Of a stretch of 64,000 nt of DNA, positions 47,812 to 59,570 are shown piece by piece. How positions within the stretch are numbered: position 1 is the first letter of the stretch; each line of letters begins with the position of its first letter. Where the stretch lies: the NCBI RefSeq assembly GCF_009601705.1, contig NZ_CP045687.1:1462001-1526000 (forward strand). The letters run 5' to 3'. The position numbers were made by a program, and so were the translations under genes. Source of the stretch: Sulfolobus sp. E5-1-F. GTDB taxonomy: Archaea; Thermoproteota; Thermoprotei_A; Sulfolobales; Sulfolobaceae. The notes beneath the pieces are model-generated. The model saw only the letters and a list, made by a program, of their open reading frames with translations, searched no databases and was not told the DNA's origin.

Positions 47812-48891
47812 ATGATTCGAGTAGCAATAGCTGGCTTAGGTAATTGTGCATCAATGTTAATTCAAGGAATAGAATATTATAAATCAAAAGGCGACAATTA
47901 TTATGAGGGACTAATTACCCCGATAATTGGAGGTTACAAAATTACCGATATAGAGATCGTAGCAGCATTTGACGTTTCGAAAAATAAAATAGGAAAGGAT
48001 ATTGCAGAGGCCATATTTCAACCTCCAAATATTACACCAAAGATAGTTAACATGGAAAAGAAGGGCGTAAAAGTAAGTGCTGGGCCGGTTCTTGATGGTG
48101 TAGCTCAACATATGATTAGCGTTTTTAATCCTACTTATGATGGCACATTAGAAAAAGCATTAGATGAATTAAAGGCTAGTAAAGCAGAAATTCTACTTAA
48201 TTTATTGCCAGTTGGAAGTGAAAATGCAACGAGAACATATGCAAATATAGCACTAATGGCAGGAACTGCATTTATAAACGCAATACCCGTGTTTATTGCT
48301 AGCGACCCTTCTGGTTACTTTCCTAACAAATTTAAAGAGAAAAACTTACCGTTAGCAGGTGATGATATTAAAAGTCAATTAGGGGCTACCATATTCCATA
48401 GATCAATTACTTCACTCTTCAGATTAAGAGGAGTAAAAGTTGAGGAAACTTATCAATTAAATGTTGGCGGGAATACAGACTTTCTGAACATGAAGACAGA
48501 AGAAAGGCTAATGTCTAAAAGAATAAGCAAAACAGAAGCAGTAACTAGTACACTGGATAACGGAGAGGTAATAAAAAGTGAGGGAAAAATAAGGATAGGG
48601 CCTAGCGATTATGTTCCATTTTTAGGAAATACTAAAGTAGCTTACATTTACGTAAAAGGAAGTGCATTTGCAGGTATGCCAATTAAAGTAGAAGCTTCCT
48701 TAGAGGTTGATGATAAAGCTAACTGTGCAGCAGTATTAGTAGATGTAATAAGAGCAGTTAAGGTTGCCCTGGATAGAAAGATAGGTGGTCCACTTGAAAA
48801 AGTATCTGCATTTTACTTTAAACACCCACCAATTCAAGCTAAAGATGACGAAGAAGCCTATAGGTGGTTTAAAGAGTTCATTGAAATGTGA
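47812..48891 (+). CDS. ino1: Myo-inositol-1-phosphate synthase
   Basis: Converts glucose 6-phosphate to inositol 1-phosphate with NAD; in Sulfolobus the product feeds inositol-based ether phospholipids. The protein (359 residues from ATG 47812) starts with a Rossmann site [17 protein letters not shown], has [47 protein letters not shown] with the catalytic Lys region and [18 protein letters not shown]-like ATATTTTATC centred about 26 bp upstream fits leaderless expression. The Cys-rich gene begins inside its last codons. Confidence 0.92.
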   Translation: MIRVAIAGLGNCASMLIQGIEYYKSKGDNYYEGLITPIIGGYKITDIEIVAAFDVSKNKIGKDIAEAIFQPPNITPKIVNMEKKGVKVSAGPVLDGVAQHMISVFNPTYDGTLEKALDELKASKAEILLNLLPVGSENATRTYANIALMAGTAFINAIPVFIASDPSGYFPNKFKEKNLPLAGDDIKSQLGATIFHRSITSLFRLRGVKVEETYQLNVGGNTDFLNMKTEERLMSKRISKTEAVTSTLDNGEVIKSEGKIRIGPSDYVPFLGNTKVAYIYVKGSAFAGMPIKVEASLEVDDKANCAAVLVDVIRAVKVALDRKIGGPLEKVSAFYFKHPPIQAKDDEEAYRWFKEFIEM

Positions 48892-49132
48892 AATCTGTGA
48901 AGAGAATATCTCACTTTTTAAGTGCAATTTATGTGGAAGGCAAGTGTGTAGTAATGATTACATAATGGATAAAGAAATTTGTAAAGTTTGTGAAATGAGC
49001 CTATGCAAAATTTGCCAAAAACACTTATCAATAGGCTCATGTGAAGTATGCGGAAATATAGTTTGCGAAGAGTGCACAGCGTATTTCGACGGCGCTAGAA
49101 GAATATGTAAAAATTGTTACAATAAAAAATAA
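48881..49132 (+). CDS. Cysteine-rich multi-zinc protein
   Basis: An 83-residue protein (from TTG 48881, overlapping the ino1 stop) with 15 Cys and one suitably placed His. Cys pairs are spaced as CEIC, CNLC, a single C, CKVC, CKIC, CEVC, CEEC and CKNC, enough for about four zinc sites in series, like tandem treble-clef or B-box knuckles. An in-frame ATG at 48845 would add 12 residues. Such dense knuckle proteins usually bind protein or nucleic acid. Its coupling to inositol phosphate synthase is unexplained; I do not recognise the family. Confidence 0.65.
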   Translation: MKCEICEENISLFKCNLCGRQVCSNDYIMDKEICKVCEMSLCKICQKHLSIGSCEVCGNIVCEECTAYFDGARRICKNCYNKK

Positions 49133-49138
49133 TAAAAA

Positions 49139-51529
49139 TTATCTATTTATTCTTCTTTTTCCGTTAAGGTTTCTAAGTATAATTTGTTGTTCGATAGAAG
49201 CTACTTGCCTCCTAACATTAATAACTGCATCTGGATTTACACTAATACTATCTATTCCAGCTTTGACTAAATATTCAACAACTGCTGGATAAACACTAGG
49301 TGCTTGCCCACATATTGATACTGTTTTGCCATACTTATGAGCAGCCTTGATTAGCTTTCTTATGGACTCTAAAACAGCTGGATCCCTCTCATCATAATAT
49401 CCCATCCTCGCTAGTAACTCAGAATCCCTGTCAACACCTAAAGTTAATTGTGCTAAATCGTTACTACCTACGCTGAATCCGTCAACTATCTTCGCAAATT
49501 CTTCAGCAAGAACTACAACCGATGGAACTTCAGCCATTATCCATACCTTGAAATCTGAATCTCTTCTTAAACCTTCCTCCTCCATTATTTTTATAGCCTT
49601 TTCTAGCTCCCATGTAGTTCTGACAAAGGGAAACATTACCCATACGTTCTTAAGTCCCATCTCCTCCCTTACTTTACGTATAGCCTTAACCTCTAGCCTA
49701 AATGCTGGCTCGTATTCTCTGCTTATATATCTGGATACTCCTCTCCAACCTATCATTGGATTCCTCTCCTCTGGTTCAAACTCCTCTCCACCAATCAATT
49801 TCTTATATTCATTAGTTTTGAAATCTGAAAATCTAACAACAACTGGTCTAGGGTATATTGCACTTGCTACTTTAGCTATACCCTCAGCCAACTTGTCCAC
49901 AAATAATTCCGCATTACCTATTTTTATTAGATAAAGCGGATGATATCTAATCCACTCACTTACTATAAACTCAATTCTCATAAGGCCTATTCCATCAAAG
50001 GGAAGATCCAAATATTTATCTATAACGTCTGGTTCACCCAAGTTCATATAGATTTTAGTTGCAGTAACTGGATAAAGACTCAATAGAACTTCCCTACTTA
50101 TTCCTTGAATTCCAGTAGATGGTTGGGTTTGTGTGGATACACTCTCCGTGGCCTGTAGTACCTTACCCTCATACACAATACCCCTAATTGCATCTACAGT
50201 AATCTCTTGATTCTCTTGAATTACCTTAGTTGCTTCTCTACTACCAACTATAGCTGGGATTCCCAATTCTCTGGATACAATAGCGGCATGGCTTGTCATC
50301 CCTCCCTCATCTGTTATTATTGCCCCAGCCATCTTCATTAACGGTACCCAATCTGGATCTGTCATTTTAGTAACTAAGATTTCACCCTTCTTGAACTCAT
50401 GGACTTTAGGATCTTTAATGTCAAGTATGATTTTTGCCTTACCAAAAGCAATACCTGGAGACGCTGCAAGCCCTCTAACTAATACTTTGCCACTTAAGGA
50501 AGCAGAACTCTTTTCCACAGCACTCTTAGTTTCTTTCTTTTTAGAAGACCAGAAAGTTTCTGGTCTAGCTTGAACTATAAAGATATTCTCAGGGAAACTT
50601 AGATCATTATCGATAGCCCACTCGATATCCATTGGCCTCTTGTAATGCTCTTCAATCTTAAGTGCTAATTTTGCTAGTTCTATCGCCTCTTCGTCTGTTA
50701 TACTCATTGATCTGGATTCCTTCTCATCTAAGGTAATAGTAACATTCTTCTTAAGTTGTTTATCATATACGATTTTAATATTCTTATTGGAAACCTTTTT
50801 TTCTGCAATTCTTAATGTAGATTTTTCTATTAAAACCTCATCCGGGGTAACCTCACCACCAACTACACTTTCTCCCAAACCCCAATTAGATTCTATCATA
50901 ATATACTTTTCATCTCCTGTAACTGGATGTAAAGTAAACATTACTCCAGCAGATCTTGAATTAACCATTTTTTGAATAACTACAGCTATAAGTACTGATA
51001 AATCGTCTATACCTTTACTCTTTCTATATTCTATAGCTCTTGCATTATAGAGACTAGCCCATACATCCTTAATCCTATCAATAAGTTCATCCTTAGTAAC
51101 ATTAAGATAAGTATCCTGCTGTCCAGCAAAACTGGCTGTCTCGATATCCTCTGCAGTAGCTGAAGACCTTACAGCTACTAAGATTTCTTTTCCAACTTTT
51201 TTACTCAATTCATCATAAGCTTGATATATCATGCTAACTAATTTCTCTGGCATCTTAGCGTTCTTTATCAATTGTTTTATTCTTTCACTAGCTTCCTCTG
51301 AGGTTTCATAACTCTTCAAAGTCTCTCTAATTTTGTCGAAAAGGTTGTTGTATTCAAGAAAATATTTAAAAGCTTTAGAAGTAAGTATAAAGGCTGGAGG
51401 TACTCTAACTCCAATACTCGTTAACTCCCCAAGGTTAGCGCCTTTTCCTCCAGCTAGTTGTACCATATCCTTAGTAACTTGATTTACATCGAGAATGAGA
51501 TCTTCTTCACTACTAATTGCCTCAACCAA
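49139..51529 (-). CDS. ppsA: Phosphoenolpyruvate synthase (pyruvate, water dikinase)
   Basis: Makes phosphoenolpyruvate from pyruvate and ATP for gluconeogenesis. The roughly 796-residue protein has the ATP-grasp domain ([40 protein letters not shown]), the swivelling phosphohistidine domain with [24 protein letters not shown], and the PEP/pyruvate barrel (GIGLMRIEF, [20 protein letters not shown], SICGQAPS). I prefer TTG 51529, eight bases after GGGGAG; an upstream TTG at 51544 coincides with the predicted transcript start from TTTTTTAAGG. Works with enolase in the same window. Confidence 0.95.
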   Translation of the reverse strand: MVEAISSEEDLILDVNQVTKDMVQLAGGKGANLGELTSIGVRVPPAFILTSKAFKYFLEYNNLFDKIRETLKSYETSEEASERIKQLIKNAKMPEKLVSMIYQAYDELSKKVGKEILVAVRSSATAEDIETASFAGQQDTYLNVTKDELIDRIKDVWASLYNARAIEYRKSKGIDDLSVLIAVVIQKMVNSRSAGVMFTLHPVTGDEKYIMIESNWGLGESVVGGEVTPDEVLIEKSTLRIAEKKVSNKNIKIVYDKQLKKNVTITLDEKESRSMSITDEEAIELAKLALKIEEHYKRPMDIEWAIDNDLSFPENIFIVQARPETFWSSKKKETKSAVEKSSASLSGKVLVRGLAASPGIAFGKAKIILDIKDPKVHEFKKGEILVTKMTDPDWVPLMKMAGAIITDEGGMTSHAAIVSRELGIPAIVGSREATKVIQENQEITVDAIRGIVYEGKVLQATESVSTQTQPSTGIQGISREVLLSLYPVTATKIYMNLGEPDVIDKYLDLPFDGIGLMRIEFIVSEWIRYHPLYLIKIGNAELFVDKLAEGIAKVASAIYPRPVVVRFSDFKTNEYKKLIGGEEFEPEERNPMIGWRGVSRYISREYEPAFRLEVKAIRKVREEMGLKNVWVMFPFVRTTWELEKAIKIMEEEGLRRDSDFKVWIMAEVPSVVVLAEEFAKIVDGFSVGSNDLAQLTLGVDRDSELLARMGYYDERDPAVLESIRKLIKAAHKYGKTVSICGQAPSVYPAVVEYLVKAGIDSISVNPDAVINVRRQVASIEQQIILRNLNGKRRINR

Positions 51530-51618
51530 AAGGAAACTCCCCAATATATATTACCAACCTACACCTTAAAAAACTATTTTACCGTATAAACCTTAGGGAA
51601 AAAACTATGAATCAGATA

Positions 51619-52284
51619 TTATTTCTGTTCTTGATTAGATACTTTCTGAGTAGAGGTAACGAAGCTTGGCAATTCTGGGAACTTCTCCTTCATTCTCTGT
51701 TCAGCAACAACAGAAGCTTCCTCCAATATCTTCCTTGCCTCTGGGCTTGAAGCGCCATAATTGGCTGGCGCACCGGTGAAGTCTCCTGACTCTATAACTA
51801 CCTCTTGCAATCCTTCCTCTAATTCTGCTAGCTCCAGACTTATCTCTGGCATAACTCCTTTCATCGCATTTCTTAGCTCTTTTATAACACCAAGTACTGG
51901 TATTAAATTGTTAAATACATCTCCAAGCTCAGTTATCGTCTCTAGCCTTAGTTGTACTTGCTCTAGAGCAATTTGTGTCGTAATTAATTGCCTGGAAATC
52001 TTCCTAATTTCAGCTATTTCATTAGCATACATAGCCGCTCTAGCTGTATCCTTAGACATCTGTGATTCTACAACCTTTTCGAATAGGGTCCTATCTCTCT
52101 CTTGTAATCTTGAAATGTAAACGTCAAGACGACTTACCATTGTCCTTAGTCTGTAGTTTGCCATTACCAATCTATACCTTAATGGTCGCTGTGGCTTAAA
52201 CGCATTCTTTATTCTTTCGCCGATACTTGGCTCTTGTCTACCTCCCCAGTTCCTTACGAAATCTTCCACTTTACTTGAGGCCAT
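51619..52284 (-). CDS. cdvB2: ESCRT-III paralogue CdvB2
   Basis: Short ESCRT-III protein (221 residues) that acts in the constriction phase of Sulfolobus division. It has the helical ESCRT-III core (about 35-190, [27 protein letters not shown], resembling CdvB), and a short tail with a MIM-like FPELPSF near 205, but no winged helix, so unlike CdvB it cannot bind the CdvA tail. Starts ATG 52284 with a minus-strand TATA (CTTAAAAAGC) about 37 bp upstream. It stands alone, 22 kb from cdvABC. CdvB1 or CdvB3 are alternative labels. Confidence 0.88.
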   Translation of the reverse strand: MASSKVEDFVRNWGGRQEPSIGERIKNAFKPQRPLRYRLVMANYRLRTMVSRLDVYISRLQERDRTLFEKVVESQMSKDTARAAMYANEIAEIRKISRQLITTQIALEQVQLRLETITELGDVFNNLIPVLGVIKELRNAMKGVMPEISLELAELEEGLQEVVIESGDFTGAPANYGASSPEARKILEEASVVAEQRMKEKFPELPSFVTSTQKVSNQEQK

Positions 52285-52364
52285 TTCGGCTCTAATCTAT
52301 GTCTTTGTAGTGTATGCTTTTTAAGTACGATAAGGCATAATACTCAAAAAAACTATATTCATAT

Positions 52365-52646
52365 ATGAATCCTTTCGTAGTGAAATTAACGGGAAGAATC
52401 CTTAAAATAACTAGTAATTTAGAGTATCCAGTACGAATTCTGGAAATAATTCTAAAATATAATGTCACTGTGAGTATGATAGACGATAAAATCGGCCTCA
52501 AGGCAATTACAGATAGTATAAAGGTGAATAAAGAATTAGGAAAAAACGAATCATTGGAAGTAGAGACTAAGTTAGAAGATATAAGCGAGGTTTCGATAAT
52601 ATATAGAGATACAATGATGGTTAGGAGATTTGATATCTCTTTATAA
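52365..52646 (+). CDS. Small conserved-looking hypothetical protein
   Basis: A 93-residue protein starting [36 protein letters not shown] (two blocks). The pattern beta-helix-beta with VTVSMIDD and later [18 protein letters not shown] resembles a small ACT-like or regulatory fold, but this is only a pattern. It lies divergent from cdvB2 (80 bp) and its 3' end overlaps the UbiD gene convergently by 26 bp. The overlapping minus-strand ORF at 52292-52501 is less likely to be real. No motif gives a function. Confidence 0.5.
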   Translation: MNPFVVKLTGRILKITSNLEYPVRILEIILKYNVTVSMIDDKIGLKAITDSIKVNKELGKNESLEVETKLEDISEVSIIYRDTMMVRRFDISL

Positions 52647-54066
52647 TTTTATTCAATACTTCATCTGCTTTTTTAGCGACCCTATCGTCTGATCTGACCT
52701 CTTCTGGCCATTCTTTTCCCATTTCTTCTTTAAACTTCCTAGTAGCATCTATACCCAGTTTACTACCTAATGGTGGAAATGGAACACTAGGGTCTAATGA
52801 GTCCGTAAGTGCATTTTCTATTACCCAAACATCACGCTTAGGGTCTACATTGGCTGCAATAGCGTAAATAACTTGATTAATGTCTTGAACGTTTATATCG
52901 TGATCAACAATTATTATCGTCTTTAAAAGGCTAAGCTGACCAGTACCCCATAGAGCCATCATAACTCTCTTCGCTTGGCCAGGGTAATATTTCTTTATAG
53001 AGAATATACCAATCCCAGTAAACAGACCATATTCTGGTAGATTCATGTCAACTAGTTCCGGAACTAGCATCTTGGCAAAAGGTAAGAATATCCTTTCTAC
53101 AGCTTTACCTATCCAAGCATCCTCAAGTGGTGGTTTGCCAACTGATGTCACGTGAAATATAGGGTCTTCTCTAATATACACCTTGTCCAATTTGAAAACT
53201 GGATAGTAATCTGCTGGTGTATAATAGCCCATATGATCTCCAAAGGGACCCTCTAAACGTAAATCATTCAAGTCAACATAACCAGTTAAAACTACTTCAG
53301 AATGACTAGGTACTAGTAACTTATCATCGAGTTCAGTTACGTCAACTCCCTCACCTCTCAAGATTCCCGCAAACGTATACTTATCTATTCCATAAGGGAC
53401 TGGAGAAGCTGCTGTAAATGCTATAGCAGGATCTACTCCGGTTACTATTGCAATAGGTATTTTGCTAATGCCTTTTTCTAAATATTTTTTAGCGGTAAGT
53501 GCACCTCTTTTGAAGGCTTGCCAATGAATTATTGCTTCTTTCTCGTTTAAAATTTGAATTCTATAAACACTAAGATTATGAACATCTGTCTCTGGGTCCT
53601 TTGTTATTGTTATGGAAAAAGTAAGGTATCTTCCGGCATCTTTAGGCCAAGTTTTTATTGCAGGAATCTTAGTCAGATCTAAATTATTTACCTCTTTAAA
53701 ACTAGGTGACTTAGCTTTAGGCATTACTTTTCCTAGTCCTAAAATTTCTCTAAGTGATTTAATTTTATCAAAAAATGTAATAGGCATATTTGACAAATTT
53801 GATAAAAATCCTTCCGATATCGATTCTAGTTTATTTGTTCCAAAAATCTCATACAAGCTCTCAATTGAATAAAAAACATTAGAGATTATTTTCCAGTTCT
53901 CATAATTTTTAATTCTATTGAATAAAAGAGGGGGTAAATGAGCGTAAGTTGCTTTTCTCGTGATTTCAGCTATTTCCAAATCTACGCTTACTTCCTCATT
54001 AATTTCAATTAATTTGTTCTTTTTTCTCATAAATTCTATATAGTCTCTGAGATCTTTAAAAGCCAT
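52621..54066 (-). CDS. UbiD-family decarboxylase (prenylated-FMN type)
   Basis: A 481-residue enzyme of the UbiD family, which removes or adds carboxyl groups on aromatic or unsaturated acids using prenylated FMN. Family landmarks: [55 protein letters not shown], and the active-site [19 protein letters not shown] with conserved Glu. In archaea a UbiD homologue may serve the mevalonate branch (anhydromevalonate phosphate decarboxylase), making isoprenoids for lipids. I chose ATG 54066 because TATA-like AAATATAAG lies about 28 bp upstream; a TTG at 54087 is the alternative. No UbiX partner is next to it. Confidence 0.85.
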   Translation of the reverse strand: MAFKDLRDYIEFMRKKNKLIEINEEVSVDLEIAEITRKATYAHLPPLLFNRIKNYENWKIISNVFYSIESLYEIFGTNKLESISEGFLSNLSNMPITFFDKIKSLREILGLGKVMPKAKSPSFKEVNNLDLTKIPAIKTWPKDAGRYLTFSITITKDPETDVHNLSVYRIQILNEKEAIIHWQAFKRGALTAKKYLEKGISKIPIAIVTGVDPAIAFTAASPVPYGIDKYTFAGILRGEGVDVTELDDKLLVPSHSEVVLTGYVDLNDLRLEGPFGDHMGYYTPADYYPVFKLDKVYIREDPIFHVTSVGKPPLEDAWIGKAVERIFLPFAKMLVPELVDMNLPEYGLFTGIGIFSIKKYYPGQAKRVMMALWGTGQLSLLKTIIIVDHDINVQDINQVIYAIAANVDPKRDVWVIENALTDSLDPSVPFPPLGSKLGIDATRKFKEEMGKEWPEEVRSDDRVAKKADEVLNKIIKRYQIS

Positions 54067-54159
54067 GTGATTATTATACTTCAACAAAGCTTATATTTTG
54101 CAGAACAAACCACTTTAAACAGCTGGTGAATTGTTGTTGGAAACACACTAAGCGGAATA

Positions 54160-55350
54160 ATGAAGTGCTTAAGTTGTGGATATGAAACGGAAATAGATCA
54201 GAATCAGATATTATGTCCAAGATGCGGAGGGCTATTGGAAATTATAGTAGAACCCCCAAAGGATTTCTCCTTCAGCAAATTAAGAGGAAGAGGAGTTTGG
54301 AGATACAAAGAATTGATAGCAGGTAAATATAAAAATATTGTAAGTATAAATGAGGGAAACACCCCACTAATAAGGTCCTCAAATATAAATAACAATCTTT
54401 ATTTTAAATTTGAAGGACTTAATCCTACTGGAAGTTTTAAAGATAGAGGGATGACAGTAGCAGTTAGCTCTGCAGTAAGCTTAAATTATAAAACCGTAAT
54501 AGCTGCATCTACTGGAAACACTGCAGCTTCAGCAGCTGCTTACGCTGCAAGAGCTGGAATAAAGAGTTTTATCGTCTTACCTAAAGGTAAGGTAGCATTA
54601 GGTAAATTGGCCCAGTCAATACTTTATGGCTCAGTCATTTTAGAGGTTGATGGAAGTTTTGATGTTGCTATGGATGCAGTAATGAGGTTATATAAAGATT
54701 TAAAAGTAGTATATCCATTAAATTCCTTTAACCCATGGAGATTAGAAGGACAAAAGACAATCGCATTTGAGATAGCTGAAGACCTAGGAGTTCCAGATAA
54801 TGTGATAGTTCCAGTAGGCAATGCAGGGAACATCTATGCGATATGGAAGGGATTTAATGAGCTAGTTAAAACTGGGGTGATCAATACTATTCCCAGAATG
54901 ATTGGAATCCAAGCTGAGGGGGCATCACCAATAGCCACTGCGATAATCAAAGGAAAAGATTATCCAGACTTCGTGGAAAATCCAGATACTGTAGCTACTG
55001 CAATAAGGATAGGAAAACCAGTAAACTGGCAAAAAGCGATGAAAGCAATAAGAGAATCCAATGGAACCGCAATAGTGGTATCTGATTCTGAAATATTAGA
55101 TGCGCAGAAGACCCTAGCTAGAAAAGAGGGTATAGGAGCTGAGCCTGCTTCAGCAGCTGCCTTAGCCGGTTACATTAAGGCAATAAATGAAAAGATAGTA
55201 GATAAAGATGAAAAAACAGTTTTAATCTTAACAGGACATTCATTAAAAGACCCGGATAGTATGACCAAAGCAGAAGCTAAGAGAATATTAGTTAATCCTC
55301 TACATATGGAAAAAATTATCTTAGGTGAGATAAATGGCTCTAATAGTTAA
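54160..55350 (+). CDS. thrC: Threonine synthase
   Basis: PLP enzyme making threonine from O-phosphohomoserine (396 residues). The N-terminus carries a zinc-ribbon-like pair (CLSCGYETE and CPRCGG), seen in archaeal threonine synthases. PLP Lys94 is in [13 protein letters not shown]; phosphate loop [17 protein letters not shown]-terminal [10 protein letters not shown]. First gene of thrC-ask-asd, overlapping ask by 17 bp. Confidence 0.95.
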   Translation: MKCLSCGYETEIDQNQILCPRCGGLLEIIVEPPKDFSFSKLRGRGVWRYKELIAGKYKNIVSINEGNTPLIRSSNINNNLYFKFEGLNPTGSFKDRGMTVAVSSAVSLNYKTVIAASTGNTAASAAAYAARAGIKSFIVLPKGKVALGKLAQSILYGSVILEVDGSFDVAMDAVMRLYKDLKVVYPLNSFNPWRLEGQKTIAFEIAEDLGVPDNVIVPVGNAGNIYAIWKGFNELVKTGVINTIPRMIGIQAEGASPIATAIIKGKDYPDFVENPDTVATAIRIGKPVNWQKAMKAIRESNGTAIVVSDSEILDAQKTLARKEGIGAEPASAAALAGYIKAINEKIVDKDEKTVLILTGHSLKDPDSMTKAEAKRILVNPLHMEKIILGEINGSNS

Positions 55351-56674
55351 AATAGGTGGGTCCATACAAAAAGACGAAAAAGATTACGAACTTATCGTGA
55401 AAAAAATACAAGATTTTTCAAAGAAATCCGATAAAATCATAGTTGTAACATCGGCTATTAAAAACGTTACTAATGAGTTAATAAGTGCAACTTTGAATAC
55501 TGATAACTCTCCAAATATTGTAACTGAAATCTACGAAAGACACATAAAACTATTATCAAAATTAGCAGATGGCAAGGAGTTCGAGAACTCATTTAAGGAG
55601 ATCTCTAGGCTGAGTGATGAACTGTTTAGAGTAGCTTGGTCTATAAGAGTACTAGATGAGGTAACACCGAGAGTTAGAGACTACATACTTTCATTTGGAG
55701 AGAGAATGGCTACCTTACTTCTTTCAGCAATATTAAGAAGTAACGGAATTGAAGCAGAAGGTGTGACTACTCCTCCATTTATAACTGATGAAAATTACGG
55801 TGAGGCTAACGTAATTGAGGATCTGTCTAAAAAGGAAATCATGAGTACACTAGAGAATGTGAAAGCTAAAGTAGTGGTCCTTCCAGGTTTTATAGGGAGA
55901 ACCAAAGAGGGGAGATATACTACTTTAGGAAGAGGTGGTAGTGACTATACTGCAACCTTATTGGGTAAACTAATTGGAGTGAGAGAAGTTAGACTAGTTA
56001 CCGAGGTCCCCGGGATAATGACTGGCGATCCTAAAAAATTCGAAAATGCCAAAACGATAATTAGACTCTCTCTGGAGGAAGCTATAGAGCTCTCACAGCT
56101 AGGAGCTAAAAGGTTACATCCTAGAACTTTTGATCCAGTCTTTGGAAGTGATATGAAGGTAATTGTTGAATCCTTATATGAAGACGGATTTACAACGATT
56201 AATGGAGAATGTGAAAATAATGATGGACTTAAAGGAATATCACTCTTAGATAATACAAAATTGATAACAGTTGAAAGTACTAAGATTGTTGGGAAAATAG
56301 GATCTGCAGCAAGAATAACAAATGAAGCAAAGGAAGCTGGAGTTAACATAATATCGATTTCTCAACCGGCTAGTGAGACTACAATACAACTCGTTGTTGA
56401 CTCCCTTTCTGCAAATAGGCTGTTATCGAAATTAGAAGAGTTAAAGGGAACTTTAGTTAAAGATATCGAGGTAAATGATATTAATATCGTAGGTATAGTA
56501 GGATGTGGAATAAAGAAGAAGGAAATCTCTACTAAGGTTCTTTCAATAGCATCAAGTTATGATCCGTTAGCTATATCTAGAGGAATATCTAACGTAAGCA
56601 TGACCTTTATAGTTAATAAGGAAGAAGGAGAAAAATTAGCAAAAGAGTTGCATAAGGTGATCGTAAGTGGCTGA
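55334..56674 (+). CDS. ask: Aspartate kinase
   Basis: First enzyme of the aspartate family pathway (446 residues). The kinase domain starts [16 protein letters not shown] and includes [47 protein letters not shown] and [11 protein letters not shown]. Two ACT repeats at about 300-446 ([24 protein letters not shown]) suggest feedback control by threonine or lysine. Overlaps thrC by 17 bp and asd by 8 bp. Confidence 0.95.
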   Translation: MALIVKIGGSIQKDEKDYELIVKKIQDFSKKSDKIIVVTSAIKNVTNELISATLNTDNSPNIVTEIYERHIKLLSKLADGKEFENSFKEISRLSDELFRVAWSIRVLDEVTPRVRDYILSFGERMATLLLSAILRSNGIEAEGVTTPPFITDENYGEANVIEDLSKKEIMSTLENVKAKVVVLPGFIGRTKEGRYTTLGRGGSDYTATLLGKLIGVREVRLVTEVPGIMTGDPKKFENAKTIIRLSLEEAIELSQLGAKRLHPRTFDPVFGSDMKVIVESLYEDGFTTINGECENNDGLKGISLLDNTKLITVESTKIVGKIGSAARITNEAKEAGVNIISISQPASETTIQLVVDSLSANRLLSKLEELKGTLVKDIEVNDINIVGIVGCGIKKKEISTKVLSIASSYDPLAISRGISNVSMTFIVNKEEGEKLAKELHKVIVSG

Positions 56675-57719
56675 TAAGATAAAAGTTTCGTTGCTAGGCT
56701 CTACCGGAATGGTAGGGCAAAAAATGGTAAGGATGCTTTCAAAACATCCATATATAGAATTAGTGAAAGTTAGTGCATCACCCCAAAAGATTGGTAAAAA
56801 ATACAAAGAAGCTGTAAAATGGATTGAACCCGGAGATATTCCAGATAACGTAGCTGAGTTACCGATAGTCTCCACTGAGTACGAAGATCATAAAGATGTT
56901 GATGTTGTTCTTTCAGCACTACCTAATGAACTAGCAGAAGATGTTGAACTAAAGTTAGTAAAACAAGGAAAAATAGTTGTATCTAATGCGTCACCATTTA
57001 GAATGGATCCTGACATACCATTGATTAATCCAGAGGTAAATTGGGAGCATTTGGAACTATTAAAATATCAAAAAAGTAATAAAAACTGGAATGGACTATT
57101 GGTCAAAAACCCTAACTGTACTGCGGCAATACTTTCTATGCCAATTAAACCATTAGAAAAATTAATCAAAATTAACGCTATGTATATAGTAACTTTGCAA
57201 GCAGTAAGTGGAGCTGGCTATAGTGGTTTACCATTTATGGCAATAGATGGCAATGTTATACCTTGGATTAAAGGGGAAGAAGAGAAAATTCCCAGGGAAA
57301 TAAATAAAATGTTAGGAAAACTTGAAGCTGGAAAACTAAAATCTTCTAATTTAGAAATTCATCCAACAACTACCAGAGTTCCTGTAAAAGTTGGGCATAT
57401 GGGTGTAATTAATATTGTAACTAACGACAATGTAGATGAAAAAGAAGTTCAAAAAGTGCTAAGTAATTTTGAATCATTGCCTCAACATAAGAACTTGCCT
57501 ACTGCACCTAAGAAGCCAATTATTTTATTCAAAGATGAGGATAGACCTCAACCAGCTAGAGACTTACAATATTATGACGGAATGTCAGTGACAGTAGGCA
57601 GAGTAAAGTTCGAAGGAAATGTGTTACGATTAGTTGTTCTTGGAGATAATCTAGTGAGGGGAGCTGCTGGAATAACAATTTTAACATTAGAAGTTATGAA
57701 AGAATTAGGTTACTTCTAA
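56667..57719 (+). CDS. asd: Aspartate-semialdehyde dehydrogenase
   Basis: NADP-dependent reduction of aspartyl phosphate to the semialdehyde. The 350-residue protein has a Rossmann start [28 protein letters not shown], catalytic Cys151 in KNPNCTAA, and [10 protein letters not shown] plus [15 protein letters not shown]. Starts at GTG 56667 inside the ask end. Last pathway gene here; the PHP gene overlaps its stop by one base. Confidence 0.96.
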   Translation: MADKIKVSLLGSTGMVGQKMVRMLSKHPYIELVKVSASPQKIGKKYKEAVKWIEPGDIPDNVAELPIVSTEYEDHKDVDVVLSALPNELAEDVELKLVKQGKIVVSNASPFRMDPDIPLINPEVNWEHLELLKYQKSNKNWNGLLVKNPNCTAAILSMPIKPLEKLIKINAMYIVTLQAVSGAGYSGLPFMAIDGNVIPWIKGEEEKIPREINKMLGKLEAGKLKSSNLEIHPTTTRVPVKVGHMGVINIVTNDNVDEKEVQKVLSNFESLPQHKNLPTAPKKPIILFKDEDRPQPARDLQYYDGMSVTVGRVKFEGNVLRLVVLGDNLVRGAAGITILTLEVMKELGYF

Positions 57720-58378
57720 TGTTTTTTGATCTCCATGTACATTCGAGATATAGTGATGGAAAATATTTTCCTAAGGATATAATAACATATGCTAGAGCTA
57801 AAAATATATACGTGGCGATCACAGATCACGATACTTCTTTAGGTTTAAATAGTGTAAAGGAAGAAAAAGTGATCCCAGGACAAGAAGTCACTACTGAATA
57901 TGGCCACGTTGTAATATTATGCAATTTTCCACCATCTCCACCAAACAGAATAGCTGAATTAGTAGACTACGCTAAAGAGAATTCTTGCATAATATTTCCC
58001 TCACATCCTTTCGATATTTTTAGACAAGGGATTGGCGATAAGGTATTTGAATATAAATTTGATTTAATTGAAATTTATAATTCCAAGGCTCCTAAAATAG
58101 CTAATAATAAAGCTAAAGAAGCTTCTATAAAGCTGAATTTAGCTGGAGTTTCAAATAGTGATGCTCACGTAATTCAAGCAATAGGTTCCGCATATAATGA
58201 TTTATATGAGGTAATTGAGTTTAATTTGGACGATATCCTAGATAACTTAAGGAGAGGGAAAATAAGAAATATCATCAATGGATTATCATTTAGAGCTAAA
58301 TTTTCCATTTTACAATGGTATATTGAGAGGAAAATAAGAAATGCACAAAATTCCAGCAGAACTATGCATCAAGTGTAA
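57719..58378 (+). CDS. PHP-domain metal-dependent phosphoesterase
   Basis: A 219-residue PHP protein. Metal-site motifs: [11 protein letters not shown] at the N-terminus (HxH), [32 protein letters not shown], and NSDAHV near residue 150. Such proteins hydrolyse phosphate esters such as histidinol phosphate or 5'-nucleotide ends; the substrate cannot be told from sequence. It overlaps asd by one base and nreA by 38 bp, and its neighbour being a repair protein makes a nucleic-acid role possible. Confidence 0.8.
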   Translation: MFFDLHVHSRYSDGKYFPKDIITYARAKNIYVAITDHDTSLGLNSVKEEKVIPGQEVTTEYGHVVILCNFPPSPPNRIAELVDYAKENSCIIFPSHPFDIFRQGIGDKVFEYKFDLIEIYNSKAPKIANNKAKEASIKLNLAGVSNSDAHVIQAIGSAYNDLYEVIEFNLDDILDNLRRGKIRNIINGLSFRAKFSILQWYIERKIRNAQNSSRTMHQV

Positions 58379-59570
58379 GGGACATAGGAATCTTTGTGGG
58401 TTATCATACTGTCCAATAATGGAGAGATTTAGAGGCATGGTTAATAGTCTTCAGAAAATTAAAATAGATACCTCATTTAAATTGGTCGAAGGCTCTACTC
58501 CTCCTAGTGGAATTGTTGGAGAAAAAGGATATCCTAAAGTTTCACTAATTGTAAATATTCCACCCTCAGTATATGGGGAAGATGCTAGAAAATATGAGAA
58601 TGTTAAGGAGTGGTGGGGAAAGGTAAATTTAGGGGATATAATAAAGTTAAGATCGTCTTTAATCTCAAGTATAACTAGAGTTAGAGCCGAGAAAGCCACT
58701 GAATATTACAATACAGAAATACCATTAGCAATAATTTCAGATAACCCAGTAACATCTGAGGCAAAATTGAAAACATTGGAAGCAAAATTAAAGTTTGATG
58801 GAGTGATTTTACCAAGAGGACCAGGAGGAATCGCAGAGGAAATAAAAGTTATTGATAATCCTAAAATCCCAACTAAATTAGATAAACTAATCTTTGATGA
58901 TCATATAAAATCTGCTGAAGCAATCTTAGAGCTGTATAGGTATAATGTAGATTATTATAAGATAATACATGCATTATCCTTTGGGCTTCTAGGCAAGAAA
59001 AAGAGTAGAAGATTCGTACCAACTAGATGGGCAATAACTGCAGTTGATAGCATAGTTGGTAAATTTCTATATAATAAAATAATAAACTATAACGAAGTAA
59101 ATGAGATAGAAGTATATCACAGCTCATATTTAGGCAACTACTTCTACGTTGTGCTCTATCCATCGAAGTTCAATTCAATATGGATAGAAATATGGCATCC
59201 ACTAAGTTTATGGTCTCAAGACCTTACCATTTCTGAACTAAAGGAAAATTTCTGGGGAGAGTATGAATATTTAGATGGAGGATACATGGCTGCAAGACTA
59301 GCAGTGCTAGAATATTTAGAGGAAATAAAGAGACAAGCAGGAATTATAATCATTAGAGAAATAACCGAAGAATACTTTGCACCAGTTGGAAATTGGCACA
59401 TTAGAGAAACTGTAAGAAATGCTATGAAAAATAGATTAGGAAAATATGACACTCTAGATCATGCCATATCCGAAGTAAACAAAAAATTAAAAGCTAAAAT
59501 AAACTTATTTGAATTACGCACAATAAAGAGTCTATTCAAACAAAAATCTATTTATGATTTCTTTAAATAA
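58341..59570 (+). CDS. nreA: DNA repair protein NreA-like
   Basis: A 409-residue archaeal Nre-family protein. The N-terminus has a zinc cluster (CIKCKGH, then LCGLSYCP, about 9-25), then the conserved [15 protein letters not shown] and the region [19 protein letters not shown]. The last residues QKSIYDFF (401-408) fit a PCNA-interacting peptide, as described for the haloarchaeal NreA. It therefore probably works at the replication clamp in DNA repair. The start overlaps the PHP gene by 38 bp. Confidence 0.88.
   Translation: MHKIPAELCIKCKGHRNLCGLSYCPIMERFRGMVNSLQKIKIDTSFKLVEGSTPPSGIVGEKGYPKVSLIVNIPPSVYGEDARKYENVKEWWGKVNLGDIIKLRSSLISSITRVRAEKATEYYNTEIPLAIISDNPVTSEAKLKTLEAKLKFDGVILPRGPGGIAEEIKVIDNPKIPTKLDKLIFDDHIKSAEAILELYRYNVDYYKIIHALSFGLLGKKKSRRFVPTRWAITAVDSIVGKFLYNKIINYNEVNEIEVYHSSYLGNYFYVVLYPSKFNSIWIEIWHPLSLWSQDLTISELKENFWGEYEYLDGGYMAARLAVLEYLEEIKRQAGIIIIREITEEYFAPVGNWHIRETVRNAMKNRLGKYDTLDHAISEVNKKLKAKINLFELRTIKSLFKQKSIYDFFK

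Noticed and set aside
52292-52501. 69-aa minus-strand ORF over the 93-aa plus-strand gene
   Set aside because: No ribosome binding site or TATA support. The plus-strand frame is longer and ends cleanly in the convergent UbiD gene.
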